In this document: in pieces, positions 48,789 to 60,519 of the stretch
Numbering within the stretch: position 1 is the first letter of the stretch
Layout: every line of letters begins with the position of its first letter
Assembly: GCF_947623445.1 (NCBI RefSeq)
Contig: NC_135240.1
Coordinates: 13,454,001-13,518,000 of the forward strand
DNA length: 64,000 nt
DNA from: Clavelina lepadiformis
Lineage: Eukaryota > Chordata > Ascidiacea > Aplousobranchia > Clavelinidae
Direction: 5' to 3'
Notes under the pieces: model-generated
What the model was told of the DNA's origin: nothing
Databases searched by the model: none
What the model saw: only the letters and a program-made list of their open reading frames with translations
Program-made: the position numbers and the translations under genes

Positions 48789-51700
48789 ATGCACGAATCA
48801 ACCTGGACAAGATATCTCGCTCTCAGCTACCTTACTATATCCTGCCTATTTATCTCAAGTAATACCATCTTTGCTTTTATAACTTTAGAATAAGTTTAAC
48901 TTCTAAAAGTAATTATGTTTTTATTGACACCATCATTTCCCGGAACGAACTATATTAAAGCAGTAAGGTTTCCATCTAATATTAAGACTAAACGTATACC
49001 TTAAACTTGTAAGCTTGTGAAAGCTATTTGAACTTATTAAAAAAAATTTTCATTGTAATGTTACAAGCTTTCCATGCTTTCGATAAACACTAAACAGGAA
49101 CTTTCAACTATTAATAGAAATTCGCTTCCTTATCTAACCGATATTTTGCCTTTCTATTTTATGGTCTTGAAAACGAATGTGTGGACAGATGAATTTCCGA
49201 ACTTATCGCCAACTCAGATAAGAACTGTTTAGTAACTAGGGAATAAGTCCCATTTTTAACGCCATTTTGCTGAAAGGAATCAATTTCAAGCCCTTGATTA
49301 ATGGCTGTAACGACCAACAACGCAAATGGGACAAATTACTTGCTTAAAATTAACTGCAATATCTCTGACCGCAGTTTCCTTTCATGTTTGTTGTGACATT
49401 AAACACTCTCTGGGGAAGATGGTTTCAAATGTATTGGATTATTTACAATACTTCATTTGTTTAATTGTAGTCTGTGATTTTATAAATTTTAGCTTTCATC
49501 GTGTAATTTGATGACAATTTTGTGTTAAACTTTGCACGAAATGTTGAAAAATGATTGGTGCCAATCATTAATGAACAGCTGTACCAATTTGGAAAAACAT
49601 GTTTACATCAAGGTTCAAGTAAATAAGATTTAGGCATTGTAGAGAACTGGGTCAAACGTCTTTAAGCATATATGAAAATATTTTTACGTTGGTAACGGTT
49701 TTAGTACTTATTGACGATCGACACCTAGACAGATGCTTTTTAATTTTTCTAACATAACGTTTTAGTTTTAAAGGTTTTCGAAATTACTCTGTTTAGTGAC
49801 ATACTCCAATATAGAAAAGTCTTTTTATCTATAATATGTTGATGTGTTTAATTACAATGTTTTTCAATGAATTCTTTTCAATGAGAGCGTTTTCAAAACA
49901 TAGCAATTCTGTAAAAACAACAAACCTCGCTTGAGAAAAAGGCCATCTACAATAACGACAGTGCAATTAGGCGGAGCATTTCTTATGCTTACACGAAATA
50001 TCAAATAACGGACGCTGTTTTAGGATAATGGTAAATGTTGTCTGGGGTAGTGATACTGTGGTGTTCCTTCATAATTAAAAACAAATTGCACAATACAACA
50101 ACTTAGTTTGAATGGTATGCTGCAATTGCAATACAAGTTTTTTTTCATAAAAGTTTATGTGTTGTGGATAGTGGTGAACAACTTATCTCCCGCACCCAGG
50201 TGGCACAGTGTGTAATTGTTTCATGGTATTTAACGTCGGACTGACAAAAGTCTTTGCACGACTTACACCAGGCAATGATTTTCCCCGCTCAAGCTCCGGT
50301 TACCGAGCTAGCTCAGTTCTTGACCAATTTCCGTTAACACACTTTTTTCATTTTAATTTGATTTTTCTGTGTGGTCCGAATTTACAATTATTCATCAGGC
50401 TCTCTCAGCTGAGCTGAGCATCAAATCCTTATCTCTCAAAAAATCAAATTGGAAGCATTGGTGGTTAAAAGAGTGCTTCTGCAACCAACTACTTTTCAAC
50501 AACCATTTTGCTCTTGCTTCGTTTTCTCTTGATCCTGAGATTTGAGACGCAGTAATATTATTTCGCTGTTATCAGCTATACCCGATAATAATAATTTGCT
50601 CATAAAAGTCTAAGATATAGTTGTACGTCGCATTGAGACTAAGTATACATTACCGAAACGTCTGCAATATGTTTGCATCTACTCTGGCTCTGATGTTTTA
50701 CTTCCAATTACTCGATTTTCCCAACATTTTGCTCCTAAAAACATTTTCGCTTTTTTATTGGGTTTCCCTTTTCTATGTGTCGAGCTTTGGGTACTGCATC
50801 AGATTGGAGGATATAATTTTGAATCTAAGTTTGGCTATACCGTGTCCTGCAACGATTTTCCCTCATTTTCCCGTAAAGCAATAGATGAATTTAATACTGA
50901 ATGCTTCGAAATTTGGGCTCATCAAGTATAGAACCATATTTACGAATTGATGGCTAACGACTGATATCTTATGCAACGTTCCAGATGTTACAAGCGCATA
51001 ATCGTTTTGTAATTAGCGTAAACATGATATTGACAAGTCATAATACCGTAGTTTTATTGCTTATTTAAACGTCATTAACTTGTAGACTAACTTCTAATAT
51101 GGTAAAACGGAACAAACAGGAGTGTCTACTGTTCACACGTCACACTTTATATGAGAATAGTAGGGGGTCTCGAAGTTTTTTTTGTTATAAGGAAACATGG
51201 CTTCGTGTAGCATCATACAAACACACGGTTATACGAAAATTAAAACCAACTTGGTTGTTTAGCATTTCAACTTTCAAGAGGATACTTTTATAATACTTGT
51301 AGTGAACGAATATCTTTCTGCATGTCTAATGTATAGCGATTAATGAAACCACGTTCTGCGTCTGCCTTCTACCAACATCGCGTTGCTATTTGCCACAATA
51401 TTGCATGAAACTGCGCAAGCAATTAAACTATAGGACCGCAAAGTTTCGCAAGTTGTTGGAAAGCTCAGACTTACAGTAGATGATGTTTAGCGCATAAACA
51501 AAAAAATTTTAATTTTATTTTACGATATAAGTCAAACATTTACATATGCAAATGTGATGATATCTATCTCAATCTCATTATGTGTAAAGGCACAGTAACA
51601 GTTTTTTCAATCAAATTACTAAGCGTATTCGGAAACGGTTAAGAGGATTGATTAAAAGTCAATAAATCTCTTTATATCGATCAAGAAACATTCCTCAATC

Positions 51701-54700
51701 GACTTGTTTATAACTATCTCCCTTGTAGAATATCAGTCCTTATCATTTTGTAGCATGTATAGTGTACTATACATACTACAATTTACTACAATATTACGTA
51801 AATACCAATACTATTACTGCAATACTACGTTAAAGGCCACTCTAAATCTGTCACTTATGCATGACAAAAATTTAGCTTTTCATGAAAAATTAGTTTGATT
51901 TATACAACGGAAGTTTGTGATTTTAGGCTGTGTGGGAAGTGCTGAAGAAAAACGATTAGTCGACTTCTTATTTACGGACAAAAAGTATGATTCGATGGTG
52001 AGACCAGCAACCACCTACAAAGAAGTGATCAATGTCACCTTTACACTTACACTGCAGCAAATCGTTGACCTGGTATGTTATGAGCGTATATAGGTGATTA
52101 ATGTCCAGTCAATTGTGATCAGTGCTAGTTCGGTTGTTGATCACTGGTTGTTGATTAGGATGAAAAACACCAACTTCTCACAACCAGCATGTATATGGAT
52201 TGGGTAAGACGTTTCTTTTTCACTATCTTTGGGAAGATCAAACAAAAGTTATCTTTAAATATGTTGAAAAGATAAAGATTTTAATTTTTTTGCCTTTTTT
52301 TGATGAAGCATCAAATCGCTTGTTTTTAATGGTTAGTTTTGAGCGAGTGTATTAAAATAATGGAAAAAAAATACATTAATTCCAAAACTTACTTGAAAAT
52401 GATTAGAAATGGACAGACACATATCTACATTGGGAACCCGAAGAATACGGAGGAATAAAAGACATCAGGTTACCGGCAAAGAAGGTGTGGAAACCGGATA
52501 TTTTAATATACAACAGGTAAGCATGCTTGAGGAGGCTTACAATTCCATTTAAGGGAAATAAGAAAACGGAAATAACCACAATGGTATTGTGAAACTAAAC
52601 TAAACTAAAATTTCGTTTTTATAGACTTACTAAATTATGTATTTGTTATTTCTATTTTCAAACGGTCAATTCCATTTTCCTTATTAAAATTTAGCAATTA
52701 TCGTAACTTATTGAATGTATTTCATTTCAAAGGTAACACAGCGTTAGAAAGGATCGCGCGAACACGTAAAAAGAAAATTATCTTAATAAAATTGATTCCA
52801 CAACTGGATTCACATACATGTTGCAACTATTGTTGTTCATTTAGTGCTGTAGACGATTTCGACCAACTGCTGCATACCAACGTGATTGTGTCTCACGATG
52901 GGAACGTTAGCTGGTTGCCTCCTGGACTTTTTAAGACCACTTGCGACGTTGATATCCGATATTTTCCATTTGATGAGCAAAAATGCGAAATTAAATTTGG
53001 CACATGGACCCACCATGGAGGGCTGGTAACTGCAAAAATGTTACAATTTAATTAAATGAATAAGATGTTTTCCATTTCTACCGTCTTTTTTATTTGTAAT
53101 TACAACTGCAGTTGTAGAAAACTGGGTATAACTTAACTAAAGCTATACATACGAAATATTCAAGTTAAAGATGAGTGTGTAAAACAAACATTTTAGGTCG
53201 ACTTAATTGTTGAAACTCCTGAAGCCACCACAGACACCTACATTCCGAATGGAGCTTGGGATCTGTTATGTAAGTTACGAAAAATTATATTTTTCAATTG
53301 TTATTTTCTACGATTGTTTGGAAGCTCTGTTGACATTTGTTGTTGTTTATTGAAGCCATGACGGGTTTGCGCCATTCTTATAAATACGACTGTTGTCCCG
53401 AGGAGTTTATAGATGTCACATACACAGTGCACGTACGACGTCGGACGCTCTTTTATGCTTTCCATCTAATTCTTCCTTGCTTGTTGGTTTGCTCTCTTAC
53501 CATTTTGGTTTTCATGCTACCAGCCGATTCCGGTGAACGAATTACTCTCGGTATGTGCAGTGGTTAAAATCTAGATTCTAGATGGTATAACTATAATCTG
53601 TATTCCTTATGCGCAACAATTTGTTGTGTGTTTTGCTGATGTATATTGTTTGATGAATGGTATTTAAGCGAATTTGCACTAGTTTTTAACGTAAATGCAG
53701 TAAAATAGGGTTTGAAAATTTGGCGCATTTAGACGAAATAAAATATGCTGCTAAAATACGATATGCTGTTGCATATCTTGTTTGTGCAGATGAAGTTTTA
53801 AATATTGTTTTTACACGTTTTGCTGGCTTTTGTATACGTGAGCATGAAATTGATTTGGCCACAAATCCAATAATTGCGTTGTAATTGTTTTCAACGCCTA
53901 CTTATTCAACACTTTTATTTTTGTAAAGCCTGTTAGTAAGGCAATAACACTAATTTCGCGGCTGTCAATTTTGGTAAGATTGTTAATGTCGCTGTTTTGA
54001 AAGTTGATGCTATTTTTATTTTGATTGTGGCGTTCAGGTGTAAGTACAGTATAAGCGTCGTACTGTGTCTAGCTTTTTGCTTTTGTAAGACTGCAAGCAG
54101 ATTTCTGACATTTTACCACACACAAAGTTGCAATCGAATTTAGAGCATCATCGCTGATAAAAAAAAATATTGCCGTTAGAAGTTATTAGATTTTCTTCTA
54201 TTAAAGTCCGTGTATTATTTCCAAAAACATCGTGAAACTTGTCTATATTAACGTTTTGCTAGGAATCACTGTACTTCTGGCTTTGGTCGTTTTCTTGCAG
54301 CTTGTAGCGGAAGCACTTCCCCCAACAGATGTTATTCCTGTGCTAGGTATGCTTGGTTTCACATATTTTTGTTTAAATTATTACGCGTAACATAACATTT
54401 GCAAAATTTCATTGTAGTATCAGACTTTTAGAGAACATTCTCTCATGAATTTTTACAAAGTAATCAAACCAAATATTTATTTTCTTGTAGGAAAATTCTT
54501 TGCTTGCAGTATTATTATGGTTGCATTTTCTGTTCTGCTGACAGTGATATCCCTCAGTTTTCACCATACATCCACAGAAAACACAAATCGAATGCCAAAC
54601 TACGTAACATTATTTGCTTATATGTTTGCACTGGTTTCCTGCTATAAATCGTCAATTTAAAGTGAACAGTTTACAAACCAAACTGATTGTACGCAGATTC

Positions 54701-55983
54701 GTTGGATCTTTTTGTACGCCCTGCCCAAAGTGTTGCACATGACCCAAGAAGGAGAAAATAGTTTTCATAACAAGGCTCTTAAGAGGGCAAAAGCAAAGGA
54801 AGACGAAGAGAAACAATTTGGTTACACCCAAAATGAAGAGGGCATGCAATTGGTTGTAAGTAAAGTTTGGTCGTTTTAAAAATACTTGCCATTTACCTGC
54901 AGCAAATATAAGGCAGTAATGATAATTAATAACAGCCGCCCATCATTCTTTGTTAGTTATAGTTGATGGTAAATTTGTCTTGCGGTTGATTTTAAATCCC
55001 ATAGTACCCTAAGATCATATTCATTGATTAGGAAGTTTTTTGGATTTTGTACCAACGTTTATTCAAACGTGTAAGCAAGAAATTATACCGATTACAGCTG
55101 GTTGTGCAAAAAAATGATTTTCTTTAAAAGTTGTGCAAGCAATGAAACGAATTGAGAACCTTTAATTTAAAATTACGTTCTATATCAAATTGTAACCTTG
55201 AATCCATCTTATCAAACGTCCGAAGTTGGGTCAAATGCATACAATAAGCTATTATAGAAGTACGGGAGTTTATAAATTAGTAGACCTTGTTAGCTGCAGG
55301 TATACCTTGGATGTGATTTAGGTAACCTGGTATAATATCTTTGATTTCGAAGGTTAGCGACAAACTGGGAAAATGGCAAGAGTCAAATCCAAGCGAGGAT
55401 CAAGGAATGACTGAGTTAAAGATAGCAAATGAGTTAATATTTTGAGATTTCATTTTACTAAATTATACTTTTGTAATGATAAAAGTTAGAAGAGCCGAAA
55501 TCACAATGCTTGTTTGATTCTATTTCTTAATTTTAGCTGAGAACGATAGTAATCATTGTTATGTTGCAATGTATAGAGAAATGAAATCTATCTTGAAGGA
55601 GGTGCGCTTCATTACTGAAAGGTTACATAATGAGGACGAGGATGAACAGAGCGCGGCAGAATGGAAATTTGCAGCGGTTGTTCTTGATAAGTACGTAGAT
55701 TTTATCCATTTATTATTATTATTTGTGCTTTTTTATTTCCATTATTCATTTTGAGTAAGCGATACTTTGAAGCAAATAACAAACATGTAGCTGCTAACAG
55801 CAGGAAAAATTTCTGTGTTATTTTAATTCTCTTTTTGCGTTTTTTGTTGCCAAAGCGAATGTACTCGACATCTTTATTTCAAACAGATTCTGCATTTGGG
55901 TGTTCTCCATTTACTTCGTCTTTTCGACTTTATTCACCATTGGAATTGCACCAGGGGTGCTGTCTCCCATGCAAAGTGACTAG
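48789..55983 (+). CDS. Nicotinic acetylcholine receptor alpha-type subunit (alpha7/alpha9-like)
   Basis: A pentameric ligand-gated cation channel subunit of the plasma membrane. Coding exons: 48789-48858, 51927-52072, 52159-52203, 52407-52516, 52845-53025, 53197-53269, 53356-53550, 54263-54346, 54491-54603, 54697-54855, 55542-55690 (or from 55537) and 55887-55983; about 473 residues. A signal peptide (YLALSYLTISCLFISS) starts it. Features seen: MYMDWKWTDTYLHWEPEEY, WKPDILIYN, the Cys-loop C157-C171 (CDVDIRYFPFDEQKC), the vicinal pair YDCCPEEF at 221-222 that defines alpha subunits, M1, M2 (GERITLGITVLLALVVFLQL) with GE at -2'/-1' as in cation channels, M3, a pre-M4 helix with EWKFAAVVLDK, and M4. 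The cytoplasmic loop is short, and one loop exon is uncertain: a possible exon at 55353-55432 does not keep phase. Intron 1 is 3 kb. Confidence 0.93.
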
Positions 55984-56278
55984 ATACAGCGTTTGCTTTG
56001 AAAAATGGATTACTTATCTGTTACAAACCGACTATCTTACCATTAGCTTGATATATAGCGATGTAGTTTAACCAGGAAAACGTTTGAAGAAATTAATTCA
56101 ATTTATTGCCAAGCCCTTTTAGGCCTATAGCAAATTTTATAAATTTGCCGTGAATAGTATGATCTAGCTTTTGTACTCAGCCTATAAGTGCTTTACGTTT
56201 GACTGTCTAAGATTTTTTTACAAATTGCATTTATCCTCAATAGCGACTAGCATGTGACAGGTTTGTCAACCATTTATT

Positions 56279-56284
56279 AATAAA
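56279..56284 (+). promoter_or_regulatory. Candidate poly(A) signal, receptor gene
   Basis: AATAAA about 300 bases after the TAG at 55981, before the convergent gene; a reasonable end of the receptor transcript. Confidence 0.5.
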
Positions 56285-56914
56285 GTTTGTAATTTTTGGG
56301 TCAGTAGTGTTTCCATCTGCTGAGACTTGTTGTCAAGAGTCATATCAAATAGTCAATACGGTTAACTTTTGACCTGGAAAACCTGCTCAAGTAAACTCAA
56401 AATATTTTGTTTACATAAGTTGACATGCCCTTCACAATGCCTGGGTTTTCGCATATACTGTACAGTATAATGTTGACTATTACTGTAGTTTGGTGTGTTG
56501 TAGCGATATTTACATCTGTACCTTTTGTGCCTTACTAATGATGAAAATGGTGTGCGGTGTTTTTCAAAAGTTTCAATAAAAGTTAATGATGAACTTTGTT
56601 TACTAATTATATCATTCACGGCAAATGCACTGTATCTTGTGCCTGCCTAAAAGTTATTCCCAAGCCAAACTGTTAGTCTCTCATTTAAAGAGAATTCAGT
56701 CAATTCTTAGTTTGCCTTTCCTTCACGACAAAATCAACTTGCGGGAATATTTTTATTTGCTTTTTAAGGCATAGATTTTTAGAGCAGATTTACCCACGCT
56801 GATATATTAAAGAGTATAAGATGAGAAACTTTACTTTAAAGTCGCGAATGCGTTTGTGTAAGGTATAGCAGCAAATACACTGTGTTTTGCGAAATACGAG
56901 GGTACAATGAGTAT

Positions 56915-56920
56915 TTTATT
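56915..56920 (-). promoter_or_regulatory. Candidate poly(A) signal, unassigned mitochondrial-type gene
   Basis: AATAAA on the minus strand (TTTATT as written), about 185 bases after the TGA at 57105. Confidence 0.5.
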
Positions 56921-57104
56921 TGAATTGGAAACACACATTGAATTCACTCTTATTATTCTGCGAACTTCCACATGTTTGCGGCAGTACATTCCTTTGGTTC
57001 ATTGCAAGCTTATTTGCCACCATGTCATTATAACTACAAATTTTACATTATGTGTAACTGAAAACGTTTTCAAAGTGGGTTTCTATTATCCAAATGCTTT
57101 GTTA

Positions 57105-59459
57105 TCAATTCTTTTTAACGGGAATTGCTACTTCGTAAAACGAAGTGGTTGTTTCGATGCTATTTGGAATATTAGGGCGTGTATTGACCAACTTTGCTAG
57201 GTCGTGACCATCATTGTCACTCATCATTCGCAATTCGGTCCTTACCGTATGGCTAAATCGTGGAGGAAATGGTGATGGTGTTGGATGACTCTACAAACAC
57301 AAGATATAGGACATATAAAGCTATTTAAGGTTGAAAAAGTGTATAACGTTCATTTGGTCTATCTGTCTGCTTACCTTACTCTTTAGAATACAGGTACAAC
57401 CAAGATATATACCAAAAAGCTCATAAATACTTTTGCGGCATATAACAAATGCATTTTACGGGGTGAAGGGATTTATGATGCATGCACATATAGTTTGTAA
57501 CAAAAAAGCATTTTAATTACTTTGTATAAATAGGAATCGACTAAATTATCATCATTGTTAAGCTGTTCATCAAGAAACCTGGCACCAGTGAATTCCTCCC
57601 AATTACGGTCGATATCTTGAATGTTTGCTCCATCTTTTGCTACAGTACAATATAATCGTTCAGTCCAGTGGTTCCGAACATGCGTTGGTAGAGTCAGTTA
57701 CTAGAACTCGGGAGAAGCCTTCACAAAAAGTCAGGGCACTATGTATAAGGTTTTTCAACTTTATCTGTTTTGTTGAAGTACACTTTCTGCAACACAGGTT
57801 TTCGCAGGTTCGCATTTACTCAATGCACGTGGGATAAATATGTGTTTACTGTCTTTTCATTAAATTTAACCAAGTACATTACTAGGATAGTCAACAAAGA
57901 ACGGCATCTTATGACGCTGGAATTTAAACAAGCATTCATCAGCGACTCACCACAGTTTGTTGCAGTTCTGCTGCAGAGTATGCATCTCCATAATTACTGC
58001 TATGTGATATTAGTAAGACAAAGAAATTTTTATTGCTAAATTGAGAAGGAATTGGAAAACCAAGAATTAATTTCAATAAAATTTACTTGTCAAGCAATTA
58101 TGACTAAATACGTGTCGCAAAAAAAGTGAATTTGGCTTTAGAAAACACTGATTTTTTCTGCTTTCTTATTCTAAGCACCGCAAGTCATTTCTCACCTTGA
58201 ACGGCCGTTATTAAAAACCGAGTCTTGCTTGACCTTTCGTTGTCTTCAGCGAGCAGTTCTCTGCCAGAGTAAGTTGCAATTTCTCGGAAACAGCCTAAAC
58301 CCAACCCACAAGTATGGGTAAAAAAGGCAAAATACTTTGCCTTGGACGTTTATAACTTAACCCTATCCATACCGGGCTCGTGACTTTGCCATTTTCACTA
58401 GGTGTGGCCGACACCGCACACACATTTTCAATCGTTAATTACTCGAAAACTATACGTCGTAAACTGATCGGATTTTGACAGGTTTGTAGCAAAAACATCT
58501 GGTTTCCTGTATACATCATAATTGTAAAGTAAAAGAAAGTGAATTTAGTGTAAATTAAGTATTTCCACAAGTGATACATTTCTGGAAATTTTTCTTGTTA
58601 CGCCGCGCCCCCGCTGTGCGGAAAACCAGCTGACCGCGAGAAGAGAACGCAAGAGAATAGTTAGTCGAGTTATCGATGCGTAAATGAGTAAACGAAAACG
58701 ATTCGCTTAAATGCGGAGAGAGAGAAAATTTATGAAAATATCTCAAAAATTACAAACTCCAACTTTATAAAACAAACATGGACAGATGGCTGAACATTTT
58801 TTAGGAAAAGTCACCAAATTTCAAGTTTCTACAGCAAACAATGTAACTGTAAGCCAAGTTTTTCTGTGACTGTGTGCAGGAGAAGCCACACCTAGTGAAA
58901 ATAGGGTTAACAGTTACATATTATAAAATGTAGGCTATCGTTCCTGACCTGGGTTAGCAGGAAGATTGTAGCTCATTATCGACTGCATATATTTTATCCA
59001 CTGGTGATCTTTTTTTCCAAACATAGGAAGGTTTACTGTGTCAGCAACCATAAAGTTCACCCATGGAAACCTAAGAAACATTTCCTATGTCATAACAAAG
59101 TTGTATACAGTAAACATTAAGTGAATGTTTCTTAACTAACATTGCTTTAGGGTCAGTAGAATGATGCAAGTATGTGGCGATAAAGCCATTCAATGTTTTA
59201 ACGTATTCGCTTCCAGTCGTCCAAACAGATTGCAGCGTTGCTGTGTCGTCATATGGCTCGAAATAATTGAACAAGTAATACCGATTTGCCAGTGGGGCTG
59301 CTGTAGAGGCTTTACGAATCGCTATTGCCTGCAGTGATAACAAGACTTCAGTAAAATAAACTGTAAGCCATATTTTTGTAAATATTTAATGTGCGGATTG
59401 TTAGCACTTACCTTAGCACTGGCAGCAAACGGAACGCGGTACAGTATTTGGCGAAGCAT
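57105..59459 (-). CDS. Unrecognised 220-residue protein with mitochondrial-type leader
   Basis: Five exons on the minus strand splice cleanly and in phase: 59459-59412, 59328-59141, 59070-58949, 57639-57521, 57290-57105 (TGA). The protein starts MLRQILYRVPFAASAKAIAI, followed by RKASTAAP, an arginine/alanine/serine-rich amphipathic leader without acids, typical of mitochondrial import. The mature part has YYLFNYFEPYDDTATLQSVW, FPWVNFMVADTVNLPMFGKK, DHQWIKYMQSIMSYNLP, DRNWEEFTGARFLDEQL, a proline-rich SHPTPSPFPPRF, and an acidic/polar tail ending EVAIPVKKN. It has many aromatics, no transmembrane helix that I can see, and no catalytic signature I know. Each junction is GT-AG, which argues strongly for a real gene. 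The 1.3-kb intron 3 contains a TTAA-flanked MITE. Function is unknown; a small respiratory-chain or mitochondrial ribosome accessory protein is possible but unsupported. Confidence 0.75.
58361..58906. mobile_element. 546-bp piggyBac-type MITE
   Basis: TTAA occurs at both edges (58357-58360, 58907-58910), the piggyBac target site. The left tip CCCTAT and right tip ATAGGG are inverted. A longer inverted block, TTTTCACTAGGTGTGGC, lies near 58395-58411 and, inverted, at 58885-58902; the left arm has about 27 extra bases between tip and block. A second block (CACACAC/TGTGTG) continues inward. No coding capacity. It sits in an intron of the unassigned mitochondrial-type gene. Confidence 0.8.
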
Positions 59460-60292
59460 GACACGTTTGCTGTGTTGTGTGTATTACGCAAAACTTCCTG
59501 TAAATGCAATGTGTTTAACGTTGGTAAGTGGAAGCTCAGTAAATCGTTCAAAATCAAAATGTTAGAAAATAACGCTACTGACGACTAACATTACAATGCT
59601 TGAGCCATGCTGCATATTATTCTAAGTCTAATTTGTTAATCTTATATGTTTTTATACGTTCTTAAAATAAGAAATACAATACAGGTAACGTCCTGGGCTG
59701 GGAAAATTTGTCTGACTTATAGACGCTTGCGGCTAAGAGCTCTTAGTGACTAAAGCTTTTTTAGCCATTAGCCGAAAATGTACATGTAGGGGAGAATTTG
59801 GAGTAAAATGTTTGGTAATTTATTTACTCACGGAAATTTGCTGCTCTGCTAATCATTTTAATGCTTCAATACTTAGTTTCTCTAATAAACTTTGTGGTTT
59901 AGCATGACCAGTGGTTAAGTTGCTAGTACTCCTTTTCCTCACATTTCTTTATAATAAATAGCAGTTTTGCCTGCGATTAACAACGTGACGTGGCAGTTAG
60001 CAACTAACAGCTAGTGGTGGCATTACCACGTCCTTAAGCGTTTTAGTGCCATTTCATGCTGCTTTAAGTTAGGCATTGAGACTGCCGCACGTGTTTTCAT
60101 TAATTATCGCGTGCTTGCTGCATTCTTTAATTGATTATATTTTCTGCTTTTCACTGTTTTAACGTATGCATCAAGATTCGCAATCTGTTTTGTTTACGTT
60201 CAACAGTGGACTGTTTTCTTACTGAATCGTTAGTAATATAAGTTTGAATATGCGTTTACTACTGTTTCTACGTGTGGTTTCTGTGCTGACAG
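59460..60292. other. Upstream region of the unassigned mitochondrial-type gene
   Basis: Probable promoter for the minus-strand gene; nothing else recognised. An acceptor-like TTGCATTTACAG on the minus strand near 59510 precedes its ATG, so the ATG exon may begin there with an upstream UTR exon or a trans-splice site. Confidence 0.4.
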
Positions 60293-60519
60293 AGAAGAAC
60301 ATGCAACCTAACTTTAGGATTTTAGGAAGTCAAATAAACAGCCACATACGGTCAAAGACTAATGCCATCCGGTTAACGCTTAAGTTTCCAACGCAAGCAA
60401 AGATGTTTTCTCTTCTAAAGGAACATAAAAGTCACGCCCCAGTAAATTTGTCTGAACTAAAACTGTCCAGTGCGCACACAAGGCCGTTTACCATAGATAT
60501 CTTATATATAACTACAAAG
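60293..60519 (+). CDS. Candidate orphan exon
   Basis: A 227-base open segment preceded by a good acceptor (GTGTGGTTTCTGTGCTGACAG) and followed by GTAAAC. It encodes KNMQPNFRILGSQINSHIRS, then LTLKFPTQAKMFSLLKEHKS and PFTIDILYITTK. The composition looks coding, and only one frame is open. Alternatively the frame starts at an ATG at 60244-60250 with a hydrophobic MRLLLFLRVVSVL start, which could be a signal peptide. No neighbouring exon or family was identified. Confidence 0.35.

Noticed and set aside
55353..55432. Loop exon of the receptor
   Set aside because: Leaves phase 2, incompatible with the next exon by either acceptor; kept only as a possibility in the findings.
56907..57200. 97-codon plus-strand ORF
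   Set aside because: Antisense to the last exon of the unassigned mitochondrial-type gene, which has phase-consistent splicing.
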